Positions 47,458-57,654 of a DNA stretch of 64,000 bases are shown piece by piece. The translations under genes were made by a program, and so were the position numbers. Source of the DNA: an uncultured Pseudomonadales bacterium (GTDB taxonomy: Bacteria > Pseudomonadota > Gammaproteobacteria > Pseudomonadales > Balneatricaceae); contig CALJVT010000002.1 of the NCBI GenBank assembly GCA_937773555.1, positions 680,501-744,500 of the forward strand. Reading direction: 5' to 3'. The notes under the pieces were generated by a model that was not told the origin of the DNA, made no database searches, and saw nothing but the letters and a program-made list of their open reading frames with translations. The stretch's first letter is position 1, and the number at the start of each line of letters is the position of its first letter.

Positions 47458-48906
47458 CTACTGAATTAAATCGCCTACACGAACTACTTTTAGCGTGTTA
47501 GTGCCGCCATGGGCCTTCACATAATCGCCCTTAGAAATAAGCACAATGTCGCCATCTTGCACTATGCCTAATTCCCTTAGTTGCTCTACAGCCACGTGGT
47601 TCACTTGGTCGTTATTAATAACCTTTGAATCGAATGGGTGAGTAATTACTCCACGGTAAAGGCACACTCGGCGCTGAGTTGCTGCGTGAGAAGTAAACGC
47701 AAATATAGGTATACCAGAGCTAATACGAGACATTAGCAATGGTGTCTTGCCCCTTTGTGTCATACAAATAATAGCCTTTACGCCATCCAAATGATTGGCT
47801 GCATACATAGCGCTTAGGGCCACACTTTCGTAAATGCTGTGTACTGCAATATCTAGCCTGTGAGAAGACTTATGGGCATTTCTGTGCTGCTCTGCACCTA
47901 GGCAAACTCGTGCCATGGCCTCTACTGTTTGAGAAGGATAATCGCCTACTGCAGTTTCGGCCGACAGCATTACAGCATCGGTGCCATCCATAACTGCATT
48001 GGCCACATCTGACACTTCAGCACGTGTAGGCATAGGGCTTGTGATCATAGATTCCATCATTTGTGTTGCAGTGATCACAATGCGATTTAGTTTTCGTGTG
48101 TGCTCGATGATGTCTTTTTGCACACCCACTAACATGGCATCACCAATTTCTACAGCCAAATCTCCCCGGGCCACCATAATACCTTCAGACGCTTCGATGA
48201 TGCCTTTGAGCGTTTCGGTCTCAATGGCCTCTGCGCGTTCAATTTTAGCAATCAAGCCAGCCTTGCTGTTGGCTTGCTCTAGTAAAGCGCGGGCTTCGTT
48301 CATGTCGCTGGCATTTCTAACAAACGAAATAGCAATGTAGTCTGCACCAATTTCGGCAGCAGTAATAAGGTCTGCACGGTCTTTGTCTGTCAGCGCAGGT
48401 GCGGATAATCCACCACCTTGAAGGTTGATGCCCTTATTGTTAGAAAGAGGGCCGCCCACTTGCACTATAGTGTGCACTTTGTCTTGATCTACGTGATCAA
48501 CTTTAAGCACTATGCGGCCATCGTCCAGAAGCAATATATCATCTTGGTGAAGGTCTTTGCCTAGTTCTGGGAAATCTAAACCCACGGCTTGGTCTGTGCC
48601 GGATTCCAAATCCATATTCGGGTCAAGCACGAAGCTTTGGCCATTTGTAAGCTGAACTTTATTATTAATGAAGCGGGCAATACGTACTTTAGGCCCTTGC
48701 AAATCTGCCAGTATGGCTACGTGGCGGCCTACAGATGAGGCAGCTCTAAGCACTGTTTCTGCGCGTTGTTTGTGGTCTTCAGCACTGCCATGTGAGAAGT
48801 TAAGGCGCACGACATCAGCACCTGCGGCGATGATTTGTTCAAGTGCTTCAGGGCTGCTTGTAGCAGGGCCTAGAGTTGCAACAATTTTCGTGCGTCGTAA
48901 AGTCAT
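47458..48906 (-). CDS. pykA: Pyruvate kinase
   Basis: Pyruvate kinase forms ATP and pyruvate from phosphoenolpyruvate. The 482 residues begin RRTKIVATLGPATSSPE and contain VVRLNFSHG, ILADLQGPKVR, the active-site IMVARGDLAVEIG and the TATQMMESM motif. The type II/PykA-like C-terminal domain is complete. It lies 56 bases downstream of gap on the same strand and is probably cotranscribed with it as the lower branch of glycolysis. Confidence 0.96.
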   Translation of the reverse strand: MTLRRTKIVATLGPATSSPEALEQIIAAGADVVRLNFSHGSAEDHKQRAETVLRAASSVGRHVAILADLQGPKVRIARFINNKVQLTNGQSFVLDPNMDLESGTDQAVGLDFPELGKDLHQDDILLLDDGRIVLKVDHVDQDKVHTIVQVGGPLSNNKGINLQGGGLSAPALTDKDRADLITAAEIGADYIAISFVRNASDMNEARALLEQANSKAGLIAKIERAEAIETETLKGIIEASEGIMVARGDLAVEIGDAMLVGVQKDIIEHTRKLNRIVITATQMMESMITSPMPTRAEVSDVANAVMDGTDAVMLSAETAVGDYPSQTVEAMARVCLGAEQHRNAHKSSHRLDIAVHSIYESVALSAMYAANHLDGVKAIICMTQRGKTPLLMSRISSGIPIFAFTSHAATQRRVCLYRGVITHPFDSKVINNDQVNHVAVEQLRELGIVQDGDIVLISKGDYVKAHGGTNTLKVVRVGDLIQ

Positions 48907-48962
48907 GATGTGTAGGTCTTATCCTTAATAGTATAAACGTAGGTGGTCATTGAGGGTTTAGG

Positions 48963-49982
48963 TTAATGGTTCATTAGGGCTAGGCTAGTGTCTAGCATTC
49001 TATTACAAAAGCCCCACTCGTTATCATACCACGACATTACTTTAACCAGCCTGCCTTGTACGCAGGTTTGGTTACTGTCAAAGCACGAGGATTTAGCACT
49101 GTGATTGAAATCAACCGACACTAAGGGTTTATCGACATATTCCATAATATGCGCCAAATGTGGGTTGCTAGTCATCGCCTTGAGCATAGCCTTGTTAACA
49201 GCCTGTGCATCAGTTTCAACGCTAGCAATAAAGGTTAGATCAACCACAGAAACATTAATTGTGGGCACTCGCATTGCCATGCCATTTAGGCGCCCAGCTA
49301 GATCTGGCAATACTAAGCCCACTGCAGCTGCCGCGCCAGTTTTAGTTGGAATCATGGATTGAGTGGCAGAGCGAGCGCGATATAGGTCTGAATGCAACCC
49401 GTCAGTGAGTAGCTGATCATTAGTATAAGAGTGAATAGTTGTCATTTGGCCCTGGTCAATGCCAAACGCGTCATTAAGTATTTTGGCCATGGGGGCCAAG
49501 CAATTAGTGGTGCAAGAGGCGTTTGAAATAATGCGCTCATTGCCGGTTAGGGTCTCATGGTTCACTCCGTATACTATAGTGGCATCTAAACTGGTGCCCG
49601 GTGCCGAAATAATTACTTTGCCTGCGCCAGCATTAATATGTGCTTCAGACTGCTCTCGTTTAGTGAATAAGCCAGTGCACTCAAGTACTAGATCAATGTT
49701 TAGTTCGCCCCAAGGTAGTTTACTTGGGTCACGCTGTTGGAGTAGTTTAATGCTGTCGCCGTTTACGAAAAGGTGTTCATCGTCATGGGCAACGGTGCCG
49801 TTAAAGCGGCCATGAACGCTGTCAAATTCGAGTAAGTGGGCATTAGTGTTAGCAGGGCCTAGGTCGTTGATAGCTACAATTTCTAGTGCTGAATATGGGT
49901 TTGATTGCCTTTGCTGATATAAAGCGCGAACAATATTGCGTCCGATGCGGCCGAACCCATTTATGGCGATGCGTATACTCAT
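48963..49982 (-). CDS. gap: Glyceraldehyde-3-phosphate dehydrogenase, type I
   Basis: The 339-residue enzyme has the NAD-binding start [16 protein letters not shown], the catalytic Cys in [12 protein letters not shown], and [13 protein letters not shown] near the C-terminus. It oxidises glyceraldehyde-3-phosphate from the Entner-Doudoroff pathway. Its INDLG segment and length match the Gap of pseudomonad glucose clusters. It diverges from edd; the promoter region holds a palindrome that probably controls both. Confidence 0.95.
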   Translation of the reverse strand: MSIRIAINGFGRIGRNIVRALYQQRQSNPYSALEIVAINDLGPANTNAHLLEFDSVHGRFNGTVAHDDEHLFVNGDSIKLLQQRDPSKLPWGELNIDLVLECTGLFTKREQSEAHINAGAGKVIISAPGTSLDATIVYGVNHETLTGNERIISNASCTTNCLAPMAKILNDAFGIDQGQMTTIHSYTNDQLLTDGLHSDLYRARSATQSMIPTKTGAAAAVGLVLPDLAGRLNGMAMRVPTINVSVVDLTFIASVETDAQAVNKAMLKAMTSNPHLAHIMEYVDKPLVSVDFNHSAKSSCFDSNQTCVQGRLVKVMSWYDNEWGFCNRMLDTSLALMNH

Positions 49983-50007
49983 TGAAGCTTTCCTGTAAAG
50001 TCGATTA

Positions 50008-50027
50008 TGTTAGTAATATTACATACA
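50008..50027. promoter_or_regulatory. Palindromic operator candidate (HexR-type) between gap and edd
   Basis: TGT-TA-GTAATATTAC-AT-ACA forms a 20-base site whose core GTAATATTAC is a perfect palindrome. It lies 26 bases from the gap ATG and 96 from edd. The same layout recurs between zwf and hexR. A further flanking A/T pair extends the symmetry. Confidence 0.75.
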
Positions 50028-50086
50028 TAATGTTGGTATATCAAATATTTATCAGGCTAATAGGTTTTAAAAAACGCATTTATTTG

Positions 50087-50096
50087 TTAATATTAC
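50087..50096. promoter_or_regulatory. Weaker copy of the operator core upstream of edd
   Basis: TTAATATTAC differs from the core GTAATATTAC in one base and lies 27 bases before the edd start. It may be a secondary binding site. Confidence 0.4.
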
Positions 50097-50122
50097 TTAA
50101 ATAGATGTAGAAAGGTGTTGTT

Positions 50123-51925
50123 ATGAAGCAGGTTGTCACTCAGGTCACTGAAACCATTATTGAGCGCAGTAAAAAAACTAGGCGAGGCTATTTGGGTAAT
50201 ATAGACGCCGCCAAAGGTGGAAGAGTGAGCCGTTCAACTTTGTCTTGTGGCAACTTGGCCCATGGGTTTGCCGCGTGTTCTCAAGATGACAAAGATCGAT
50301 TAACTATGATGGACAGTGCTGATGTGGCCATTATTTCGTCTTATAACGACATGCTTTCAGCTCACCAGCCGTTTGAAAACTACCCTCAACTAATTAAGCA
50401 AGCAGTTAGAGATATGGGCAGTGTGGCACAATTTGCAGGTGGCGTTCCCGCCATGTGCGATGGTGTTACTCAGGGCCAGCCTGGTATGGAATTAAGCTTA
50501 TTTAGTCGTGATGTGATCTCAATGTCTACGGCCGTTGCCTTGTCACATAACATGTTTGATGCAGTGCTGTGTTTAGGGGTATGTGACAAAATTATTCCCG
50601 GCCTGTTAATTGGTGCCTTAAGCTTTGGCCATTTGCCAGTGGTATTTGTGCCTGCGGGGCCTATGCCTTCCGGTTTGCCAAACGTAGAAAAAGCACGTAT
50701 TCGCCAATTATACGCAGAAGGCAAAGTAGGTCGTGATGAATTATTAGCGTGTGAGTCAGCCTCTTACCATAGCGCCGGCACCTGTACGTTTTATGGCACA
50801 GCTAATAGCAACCAGCTACTGATGGAAATTATGGGCCTGCACATGCCAGGGTCATCATTTGTGTCGCCAGATGGAACCTTGCGAGATACGCTTACCATAG
50901 CGGCAGCCCAACAAGCGGTAAAGCTTACTCACGTATCAGCAAAACAAAATCTAGCTCAGATTGTGTCAGAAAAAACCATAGTTAATGCCATTGTGGCATT
51001 ACTCACCACCGGTGGGTCCACTAACCACACCATTCACTTGATCGCAATAGCAAGGGCTGCGGGCATTATTATCAATTGGGATGATTTTGCTAAGCTGTCT
51101 ACAGTCGTCCCTAGTTTGACCCGCATCTATCCCAATGGTGAAGCAGACATTAACGTTTTTCACGCTGCCGGTGGTGTGCCTTACTTAGTGCAAACGTTAT
51201 TGCAGCATGGCTTGCTTCATGAAGATGTTGAAACAATTATGGGCCATGGTCTAAGTCGCTACTGCCAGGAACCTAAGTTGCAAGGTGGCAAGTTAGTTTG
51301 GCAAGCTGCGCCAGAGGTGAGTGCCGATATGGATGTGTTAAGGCCAGTAGATGAGCCTTTTTCTGCCACGGGCGGTTTGGTAACATTACAAGGTAATGTT
51401 GGCCGCGGCGTAGCTAAGGTGTCAGCGGTAAAAACTGAACATTGGCTAGTGCAAGCACCAGCTAAGGTGTTTGATAGTCAGTTTGAATTTGAAGATGCGT
51501 TTAAACAAGGCCTGCTTGAAGAAGACTTTATTGCTGTGCTGCGATTCCAAGGCCCCCAAGCGTGTGGGATGCCAGAATTACACAAACTAACGCCTTATTT
51601 AGGAGTGCTCCAAGATCGGGGGTTTAAGGTGGCGTTGGTGACTGATGGGCGAATGTCTGGGGCGTCTGGCAAGGTGCCAGCTGCTATACACGTTTACCCA
51701 GAAGCTAAAGCTGGCGGCGCTATTGGCAAAATAGAAAATGGAGATTTACTCAAGCTAGACTGTCATAATGGTAGCCTAGAGCTACTGGTAGATGCCGCAA
51801 CTCTAGCTCAGCGAACTCAAGCAGTGCATAAAGGCGGCGTAACTGTGGGCATGGGCCGAGAGATGTTTGCCGGTATGCGCATGCAGGTTAGTGCTGCTGA
51901 ATTAGGGGCCAGTACGTGTGTGTAA
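50123..51925 (+). CDS. edd: Phosphogluconate dehydratase
   Basis: Edd dehydrates 6-phosphogluconate to KDPG in the Entner-Doudoroff pathway and carries a 4Fe-4S cluster. The 600 residues show [45 protein letters not shown] and [17 protein letters not shown], typical of the IlvD/Edd family with Edd-like length. It begins the operon edd-glk-pgi and faces gap across an operator region. Confidence 0.97.
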   Translation: MKQVVTQVTETIIERSKKTRRGYLGNIDAAKGGRVSRSTLSCGNLAHGFAACSQDDKDRLTMMDSADVAIISSYNDMLSAHQPFENYPQLIKQAVRDMGSVAQFAGGVPAMCDGVTQGQPGMELSLFSRDVISMSTAVALSHNMFDAVLCLGVCDKIIPGLLIGALSFGHLPVVFVPAGPMPSGLPNVEKARIRQLYAEGKVGRDELLACESASYHSAGTCTFYGTANSNQLLMEIMGLHMPGSSFVSPDGTLRDTLTIAAAQQAVKLTHVSAKQNLAQIVSEKTIVNAIVALLTTGGSTNHTIHLIAIARAAGIIINWDDFAKLSTVVPSLTRIYPNGEADINVFHAAGGVPYLVQTLLQHGLLHEDVETIMGHGLSRYCQEPKLQGGKLVWQAAPEVSADMDVLRPVDEPFSATGGLVTLQGNVGRGVAKVSAVKTEHWLVQAPAKVFDSQFEFEDAFKQGLLEEDFIAVLRFQGPQACGMPELHKLTPYLGVLQDRGFKVALVTDGRMSGASGKVPAAIHVYPEAKAGGAIGKIENGDLLKLDCHNGSLELLVDAATLAQRTQAVHKGGVTVGMGREMFAGMRMQVSAAELGASTCV

Positions 51926-51937
51926 TTGAATGCTGTT

Positions 51938-52939
51938 ATGACAGAGTACCGTATACCTATGCCTAATTTTAATTTAGTTGCCGATGTTGGGGCTACCAAT
52001 GCTCGCTTTGCTTTAACCCTGAGCAACGCTCCAGAATTACTGCATACCAAGGTGCTTTCCTGTGCAGATTACCCTAGTTTAGAAGCAGCAGTGTCTGCGT
52101 ATCTTTCTAGTACAGGTGCGTTGGGTTTAATCACTCAAGCCTGTATTGCCATTGCCGGCACAGTGCATTTAGCAGAATTCTCCTTAGCCAATAACCATTG
52201 GCGTGTTAATAAATCTAAAGTAAATACAGTACTTCAGGTTGAGGCCTTGTGGATTAATGATTTTGCTGCCCAAGCTTGGGCCATGTCCGAAATTACGGAT
52301 GCAGACCTATTGTCAGTAAAGCAAGGGCAAGCAATAGAACGAGGCAATCGTTTGGTCATGGGGCCTGGCACTGGTATGGGTGTGGCAGGATTGATTGCCC
52401 ATGATAAGGGCTGGTTGCCAGTAATGGGAGAAGGTGGTCATGTAGGTTTTGCGCCCACTAATACACTGCAGATGAAAATACTGGCGTATATGTGGACTAG
52501 CTACGAACATGTCTCTACTGAGCGCCTGTTATCGGGTTCTGGCATGATGGATCTTTACAAGGCTGTCGCTCACGTTAAGGCTATGCAACCAGACTTAACC
52601 AGCCCTTCTGATATTTTGCAGCAAGCTCAGCTAAGTACTCCTGATGAATTAGCCTATCAAACACTTTGCATTTTCTGTGACATGCTAGGAAATGCAGTGG
52701 CCAATGAAGCCCTAGCGTTTGGTGCGGTGGGTGGTGTTTATCTGACTGGTGGGATTTTACCGCGGATGCAAGAATTTTTACTGGCTAGCGATTTTGGCCG
52801 TTGTTTTAGCAATAAGGGTCGAAGCTCTGCGTACCTTAAGCAGATTCCAATTTATCTCTGTATTGCCCAGCAACCTGGCCTGCAAGGCGCAGTTATAGCA
52901 CTAGACCATAAGTCTCGGAGACATAATGTTACATCTTGA
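51938..52939 (+). CDS. glk: Glucokinase
   Basis: Glk phosphorylates glucose with ATP. The ATG at 51938 is used, 12 bases past the edd stop; the TTG at 51926 is less likely. About 333 residues contain LVADVGATNARFAL (phosphate-binding), LWINDFAAQAW, GPGTGMGVAGLI and GEGGHVGFAPTN, standard for the Glk family of proteobacteria. It overlaps pgi by 14 bases. Together with zwf, pgl, edd and eda it feeds glucose into the Entner-Doudoroff route. Confidence 0.96.
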   Translation: MTEYRIPMPNFNLVADVGATNARFALTLSNAPELLHTKVLSCADYPSLEAAVSAYLSSTGALGLITQACIAIAGTVHLAEFSLANNHWRVNKSKVNTVLQVEALWINDFAAQAWAMSEITDADLLSVKQGQAIERGNRLVMGPGTGMGVAGLIAHDKGWLPVMGEGGHVGFAPTNTLQMKILAYMWTSYEHVSTERLLSGSGMMDLYKAVAHVKAMQPDLTSPSDILQQAQLSTPDELAYQTLCIFCDMLGNAVANEALAFGAVGGVYLTGGILPRMQEFLLASDFGRCFSNKGRSSAYLKQIPIYLCIAQQPGLQGAVIALDHKSRRHNVTS

Positions 52940-54566
52940 AAAATCTAAACACTGGCAGAAATTGCAGCAATTAGCAGTGCAGTACCGCAGCACTCACTTG
53001 CGTGAGCTCTTTGCTAATGAAGGTAACCGCTTTGACACCTATTCTATTGAATTACCTAACCTATTATTAGACTACTCAAAAAACTGCCTGACACCTGAAA
53101 TAATGGATGCGCTGTTTGGTTTGTCACAAGATATGGGCCTAAGTTCTGCTATAGAACGGATGTACAGAGGCGCAAAAATCAATATAACTGAAGACCGTGC
53201 GGTGTTGCATACGGCTTTGCGTAACCGCAGTAATTCACCCGTCTACGTAGACCAAACCAATGTGATGGAAATGATCAACGATGAGCTGTCGCATATGCGG
53301 GAGTTTGTGGAAAAAGTGCGTAGTGGTGAGTGGCTTGGATATTCTGGAAAGCGTATTACTGACGTGGTGAACATTGGCATTGGTGGCTCTAACTTGGGAC
53401 CAAAAATGGTTACTCAGGCACTGCGCTCATATGCAGATTCCACCATCCGAGTGCACTTTATTTCCAATATAGATGGCGTAGAAATTGCGGAAATTTTACG
53501 TCCTTTAAAAGCGGAGCAAGTATTGTTTGTGGTGGCGTCTAAAACGTTCACTACCAGCGAAACTATGACCAATGCACAAACGGCGCGCAACTGGCTAATG
53601 GCTTCGGCATTTGATGAACGTGCGGTACAGCAGCACTTTGTGGCTGTGTCATCTAACACTGAAGCAGTACAAGAATTTGGTATTGATAAAGAATTTATGT
53701 TCTCTATGTGGGACTGGGTGGGGGGGCGATACTCTATCTGGTCTGCCATTGGCTTACCTATTGCGCTATACCTTGGCTTTGACAAGTTTGAACAGTTACT
53801 CACTGGCGCCCATGACATGGATCGCCACTTTAGAGATGCGCCAGCGGCAGAAAATATGCCCACTATTATGGCGTTAGTGAGTATTTGGAATGGTTTGTTA
53901 CATGGGGCACAAAGTCACGTGATATTGCCCTATGACCAACCTTTAGAAAGCTTTACTGCATATATTCAGCAGGCAGATATGGAGAGTAATGGTAAGCATG
54001 TGGACCGCCAAGGTAATCAAGTAGCTTACCCTACAGCATCTGTTGTTTGGGGACAGTTGGGTATTGATGGGCAACATGCATTCTATCAATTACTGCATCA
54101 AGGTAACGTTATAGTGCCAGCAGATTTTATAGGTTCGCTAGCGAGCTCTACCCCAGTTAAAGGTCACCATGAAAACCTTATGGCTAATTTTTTCGCCCAG
54201 ACTGAGGCACTAATGAATGGTATCAGTGCTGAAGAAGTAAGGAGCCAATTAGAGGCTCAGGGATTAGATTCAAAGCAGCTTGAAAAACTGTTACCGCATA
54301 AAGTGCACCAAGGTAACCGGCCTAGCAATACCTTGCTACTTAAGCAGATAGACCCAAGGAATTTGGGTGCACTCATTGCCCTTTATGAGCACAAAATATT
54401 TGCCCAAGGTGTCATCTGGGATTTATGCTCTTTTGATCAATGGGGTGTTGAATTAGGTAAGACTCTAGCTAAGGGTATATTGCAGGAAATTGAAGGTGAC
54501 GCAGGGCATCAGCATGATGATTCTACTAACGCGTTAATTGACTACTTTAAGTGCTCTCGCGTTTAG
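52926..54566 (+). CDS. pgi: Glucose-6-phosphate isomerase
   Basis: Pgi interconverts glucose-6-phosphate and fructose-6-phosphate. The 546 residues have INIGIGGSNLGPKMV-type VNIGIGGSNLGP, VASKTFTTSETMTNA, and the catalytic region GQLGIDGQHAFYQLLHQG. A 'cggag' site precedes the ATG inside the glk end. It closes the edd-glk-pgi operon and is followed by a strong terminator. Confidence 0.97.
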   Translation: MLHLEKSKHWQKLQQLAVQYRSTHLRELFANEGNRFDTYSIELPNLLLDYSKNCLTPEIMDALFGLSQDMGLSSAIERMYRGAKINITEDRAVLHTALRNRSNSPVYVDQTNVMEMINDELSHMREFVEKVRSGEWLGYSGKRITDVVNIGIGGSNLGPKMVTQALRSYADSTIRVHFISNIDGVEIAEILRPLKAEQVLFVVASKTFTTSETMTNAQTARNWLMASAFDERAVQQHFVAVSSNTEAVQEFGIDKEFMFSMWDWVGGRYSIWSAIGLPIALYLGFDKFEQLLTGAHDMDRHFRDAPAAENMPTIMALVSIWNGLLHGAQSHVILPYDQPLESFTAYIQQADMESNGKHVDRQGNQVAYPTASVVWGQLGIDGQHAFYQLLHQGNVIVPADFIGSLASSTPVKGHHENLMANFFAQTEALMNGISAEEVRSQLEAQGLDSKQLEKLLPHKVHQGNRPSNTLLLKQIDPRNLGALIALYEHKIFAQGVIWDLCSFDQWGVELGKTLAKGILQEIEGDAGHQHDDSTNALIDYFKCSRV

Positions 54567-54594
54567 AGCCTTTATTATAAGCGGTAGCAGTTTT

Positions 54595-54620
54595 GCCCTT
54601 TAAATTTAAAGGGCTTTTTT
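54595..54620 (+). terminator. Rho-independent terminator after pgi
   Basis: A perfect 20-base palindrome (gccctttaaatttaaagggc) is followed by tttttt, 28 bases past the pgi stop. It also sits 18 bases beyond the eda stop, but the opposite strand lacks a T-run. Confidence 0.9.
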
Positions 54621-54637
54621 CGTTATATACCTCGATT

Positions 54638-55303
54638 TTAAGGCCCAGCGAGTGCGCAAGCTTGCTTAGCTAACTCTTCTATGGCTTGCCAGTTTTTCTG
54701 CTGTACTAGGTCTGTGGGAGTTAGCCAGGTTCCACCTACACACATCACATTATGTAACGCTAAATAGTCTGCTGCATTGGTAGGCTTGATGCCGCCAGTT
54801 GGGCAAAACTTAAGTTCGCTAATGGGGCCTCCAATAGCTTTTAGGAAACCCACTCCACCCACTACAGCTGCAGGAAAAAGTTTAAACCTTCGGTAACCTA
54901 ACGCCATGGCTTGCATGGCTTCGCTAACACTGCCAATACCCGGCAACAACGGTACTGAGCTTTGGCTACCGTGGTGTAAAAGTTCTGTAGTGAACCCTGG
55001 GCTAACAATAAAATCGGCCCCTGCTTCAACGCAAGATTCATACTGCTGGGGCGTCATGACTGTGCCCGCACCAATAATAGCATTTGGGAGAGCCTGCTTT
55101 AACTGTTTAATGGCGGTTAAACCATAGGCGCTGCGTAGGGTGATTTCTAGCACAATTAAGCCACCGTCTACTAATGCTTTACCAATGCCAATAGCTTGCT
55201 CAGCGTTCTCTAAAGTAAGTACTGGGATAACAGGGGCAGAGTTACATATTAGGTCTAATTTCTGGGTGTTTTTGTGTATTTGTGTAGTACTGGAAGAGTT
55301 CAT
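54638..55303 (-). CDS. eda: 2-dehydro-3-deoxyphosphogluconate aldolase
   Basis: Eda splits KDPG into pyruvate and glyceraldehyde-3-phosphate. The 221 residues show PVIPVLTLENAEQAIGIGKALVDGGL, LEITLRSAYGLTAI (catalytic Glu), GAGTVMTPQQYE and FKLFPAAVVGG with the Schiff-base Lys. Its start codon directly abuts the pgl stop, so zwf-pgl-eda form one operon on the minus strand. Confidence 0.97.
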   Translation of the reverse strand: MNSSSTTQIHKNTQKLDLICNSAPVIPVLTLENAEQAIGIGKALVDGGLIVLEITLRSAYGLTAIKQLKQALPNAIIGAGTVMTPQQYESCVEAGADFIVSPGFTTELLHHGSQSSVPLLPGIGSVSEAMQAMALGYRRFKLFPAAVVGGVGFLKAIGGPISELKFCPTGGIKPTNAADYLALHNVMCVGGTWLTPTDLVQQKNWQAIEELAKQACALAGP

Positions 55304-56029
55304 TTAAGGGCACCAATGTATAGCAAGGGAATGTTGGAGAAAGGTATAAATAGGCGTCTGCGAAGGGTCTTTTAAGTCAATTGAGTGCACTAATACTTGA
55401 CATTTTTTGTCACCTTCAATGTGTAAGTGTGTATGTGTTGCAAGTTTCAGTGTAGTGGCAGAAAGAGTCATGCGGTCAGTGGGTGCTACTGGTGCGCAGG
55501 TAGCGATACAGAGGGCATCGGTAGAAAGTGCGTCATGCAAATAGGGGCATAAAGGAAACAAAGACGCTGTATGTCCATCATTACCCATGCCAAGCACTAA
55601 CACATCAAGTGGCCAGTGCATGGCGTCAAGTCTTTGCTGGCAGTATTGCTGGCCTTCTAGTGCGCTTTTTTGGCCAGTATACATAGGGAAAAAAGTAGCC
55701 TCAGCAGCATGATTTTGTAGCAACCAAGCCCTGACCAACGCAGCGTTGCTAGCACTATCGTCTTCAGGTACCCAGCGCTCATCTACAAGGGTAATGTCTA
55801 CCCGATGCCAGTCTAATTGTTGCTGGCTTAATTGCTGCAGCATTACTTTTGGCGTGCGGCCTCCACTCACAGCTAAGCTGGCTTTGGGCCTAACTAACAG
55901 TGCATTACGTAATTGGTCAGCAATGTTTATTGCTAGCGTGCGAGCTAGTTGCTCTGGAGTAGGGCTTGCTAACCATTGGCTTTGCTCAGGTAAAGTTTCA
56001 GGTCTATTAAATTTCATCACAGTCTTCAT
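55304..56029 (-). CDS. pgl: 6-phosphogluconolactonase
   Basis: Pgl hydrolyses 6-phosphogluconolactone to 6-phosphogluconate. The 241 residues contain LAVSGGRTPKVMLQQLS, DITLVDERWVPEDDSASNAALVR and LGMGNDGHTASLFP, the DevB/Pgl motifs. It overlaps the end of zwf by 23 bases if started at 56029; a second ATG at 56017 reduces this to 11. It is between zwf and eda in the operon. Confidence 0.96.
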   Translation of the reverse strand: MKTVMKFNRPETLPEQSQWLASPTPEQLARTLAINIADQLRNALLVRPKASLAVSGGRTPKVMLQQLSQQQLDWHRVDITLVDERWVPEDDSASNAALVRAWLLQNHAAEATFFPMYTGQKSALEGQQYCQQRLDAMHWPLDVLVLGMGNDGHTASLFPLCPYLHDALSTDALCIATCAPVAPTDRMTLSATTLKLATHTHLHIEGDKKCQVLVHSIDLKDPSQTPIYTFLQHSLAIHWCP

Positions 56030-57521
56030 ACCAAAGGTGTCCGTGCATTTGGATCATGTCATTAGCTTCTTTGGGGCCATTACTGCCCACCGGGTAAGGT
56101 CTTAGTGGTTGGTCTGTAGACTGAAAGCTATGCCTTACTTGATCACACCATTGCCAAGCTATTTCTACTTCGTCGCGCCTTACAAATAGGCTTTGATTAC
56201 CCTTTAATGCTTCCAGTAATAAACGCTCATAGGCGTCTGGAATGCGAGCGTTAGACTGGCTTTGAGCAAGGTCTAACTGCAATGGGTCGCGTCTAAGTTG
56301 CATCCCTTTGTCCATACCCTGTTCTTTAGTGAGCACTTGTAAAGAAATGCTTTCTGAAGGTTGTAGACGAATGACTAATCTATTTTTCGCAAGTGAGGCT
56401 TGATCTGGACTGAAGATGTAATGACTGTTAGGTTTATAGTGAATGACAATTTCAGTCACCTTGCTGGCCATGCGTTTGCCCGTGCGTAAGTAAAATGGTG
56501 TACCAGTCCAGCGCCAGTTGGCTATTTCTGCTCGCAGGGCAATAAAGGTTTCTGTATTACTGCTAGTGTTTGCGTCGGATTCATTTAGGTAACCTGGCGC
56601 AGGTGCTTGTTTAAACTGGCCATCAGCATATTGGCCCAATACCAAGTTATGTCTTATTTCATCTGGCTTAATGGGTTTCAGCGAGCGCAATACCTTTACC
56701 TTTTCATCTCTTATGCTGCTGGCATCAAGCTGTGATGGTGGGTCCATAGCAACCAAACATAAGAGCTGCATTAAATGATTTTGCACCATGTCACGCATTT
56801 GCCCAGCTTTGTCAAAGTATCCCCATCGCCCTTCAATACCAACATCTTCTGCCACACTAATTTCTACATAGTCAATGTATTGGTTGTTCCACTGGCTCTC
56901 AAATAGAGGGTTAGCAAAGCGCAGTGCTATTAAGTTTTGAACTGTTTCCTTCCCTAGGTAGTGATCAATGCGAAAGATTTGGCTTTCGTCAAAATATAAC
57001 GCCAGCGCATCATTAATTACTTTTGAGGAAGCTAGATCATGGCCAATGGGCTTTTCTACCACAATGCGGCTAAAGCTATTAACGCCGCCTGCACTGTGTA
57101 AATGCTGACAAATGTCGCTGTATAGGTTTGGTGGGGTGGCTAGGTAGAATGTCACCTGTGGTTGCCAAGACGACAAAGCTTGCACTAGGGTAATATAATC
57201 ATGCGCTTGGGTAAGGTCTACTTGGCAATAGCATAGGCGCTGTAATAAGCGTGATAAGGTGCTAGGGTTTAATTGATCTGCGCCAATGTATTGATTTAGT
57301 GTATGCTCAACTCGCTGCTTGAGTTCGGCGGTGCTAATCGCGCTGCGCGCCACAGCCATAATTTCTAGCTCTTGGCTTAGTAGTTGAGCATGTTCGAGTT
57401 GGTATAGCGCAGGCATGAGTTTGCGAAGTGATAGATCACCTAATGCGCCAAACAAGACAAAACTATGGCTTAATATGCCTGTAGCTGTTGTATGCTCGTC
57501 TGATGAAGAACTGTCCGACAT
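56007..57521 (-). CDS. zwf: Glucose-6-phosphate 1-dehydrogenase
   Basis: Zwf oxidises glucose-6-phosphate with NAD(P)+. The 504 residues have FGALGDLSLRKLMPALYQL (variant of the GxxGDLA dinucleotide motif, with S in place of A), the active-site RIDHYLGKETVQNL, and ATPPNLYSDI. It starts the zwf-pgl-eda operon and diverges from hexR, sharing a control region that holds a 20-base palindrome. Confidence 0.97.
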   Translation of the reverse strand: MSDSSSSDEHTTATGILSHSFVLFGALGDLSLRKLMPALYQLEHAQLLSQELEIMAVARSAISTAELKQRVEHTLNQYIGADQLNPSTLSRLLQRLCYCQVDLTQAHDYITLVQALSSWQPQVTFYLATPPNLYSDICQHLHSAGGVNSFSRIVVEKPIGHDLASSKVINDALALYFDESQIFRIDHYLGKETVQNLIALRFANPLFESQWNNQYIDYVEISVAEDVGIEGRWGYFDKAGQMRDMVQNHLMQLLCLVAMDPPSQLDASSIRDEKVKVLRSLKPIKPDEIRHNLVLGQYADGQFKQAPAPGYLNESDANTSSNTETFIALRAEIANWRWTGTPFYLRTGKRMASKVTEIVIHYKPNSHYIFSPDQASLAKNRLVIRLQPSESISLQVLTKEQGMDKGMQLRRDPLQLDLAQSQSNARIPDAYERLLLEALKGNQSLFVRRDEVEIAWQWCDQVRHSFQSTDQPLRPYPVGSNGPKEANDMIQMHGHLWYEDCDEI

Positions 57522-57553
57522 AGCTAGTGTGACCTTATGGGTAAGTTAATAAT

Positions 57554-57563
57554 GTAATAATAC
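57554..57563. promoter_or_regulatory. Weaker operator-like core near zwf
   Basis: GTAATAATAC differs from the perfect core GTAATATTAC by one base and lies 32 bases upstream of the zwf start. It may be a secondary binding site of the same regulator. Confidence 0.4.
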
Positions 57564-57600
57564 TCTTAAATTTACAAAAAAGTCACAAAAATATCAAAAA

Positions 57601-57620
57601 TGTTGGTAATATTACGTACA
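57601..57620. promoter_or_regulatory. Palindromic operator candidate (HexR-type) between zwf and hexR
   Basis: TGTTGGTAATATTACGTACA has the perfect core GTAATATTAC flanked by TGT and ACA at the same distances as the site between gap and edd. It lies 80 bases from zwf and 34 from hexR, where autoregulation would be expected. Confidence 0.75.
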
Positions 57621-57654
57621 TAAATGAACAAATGAGCTAAATTAAAAAGAACTG

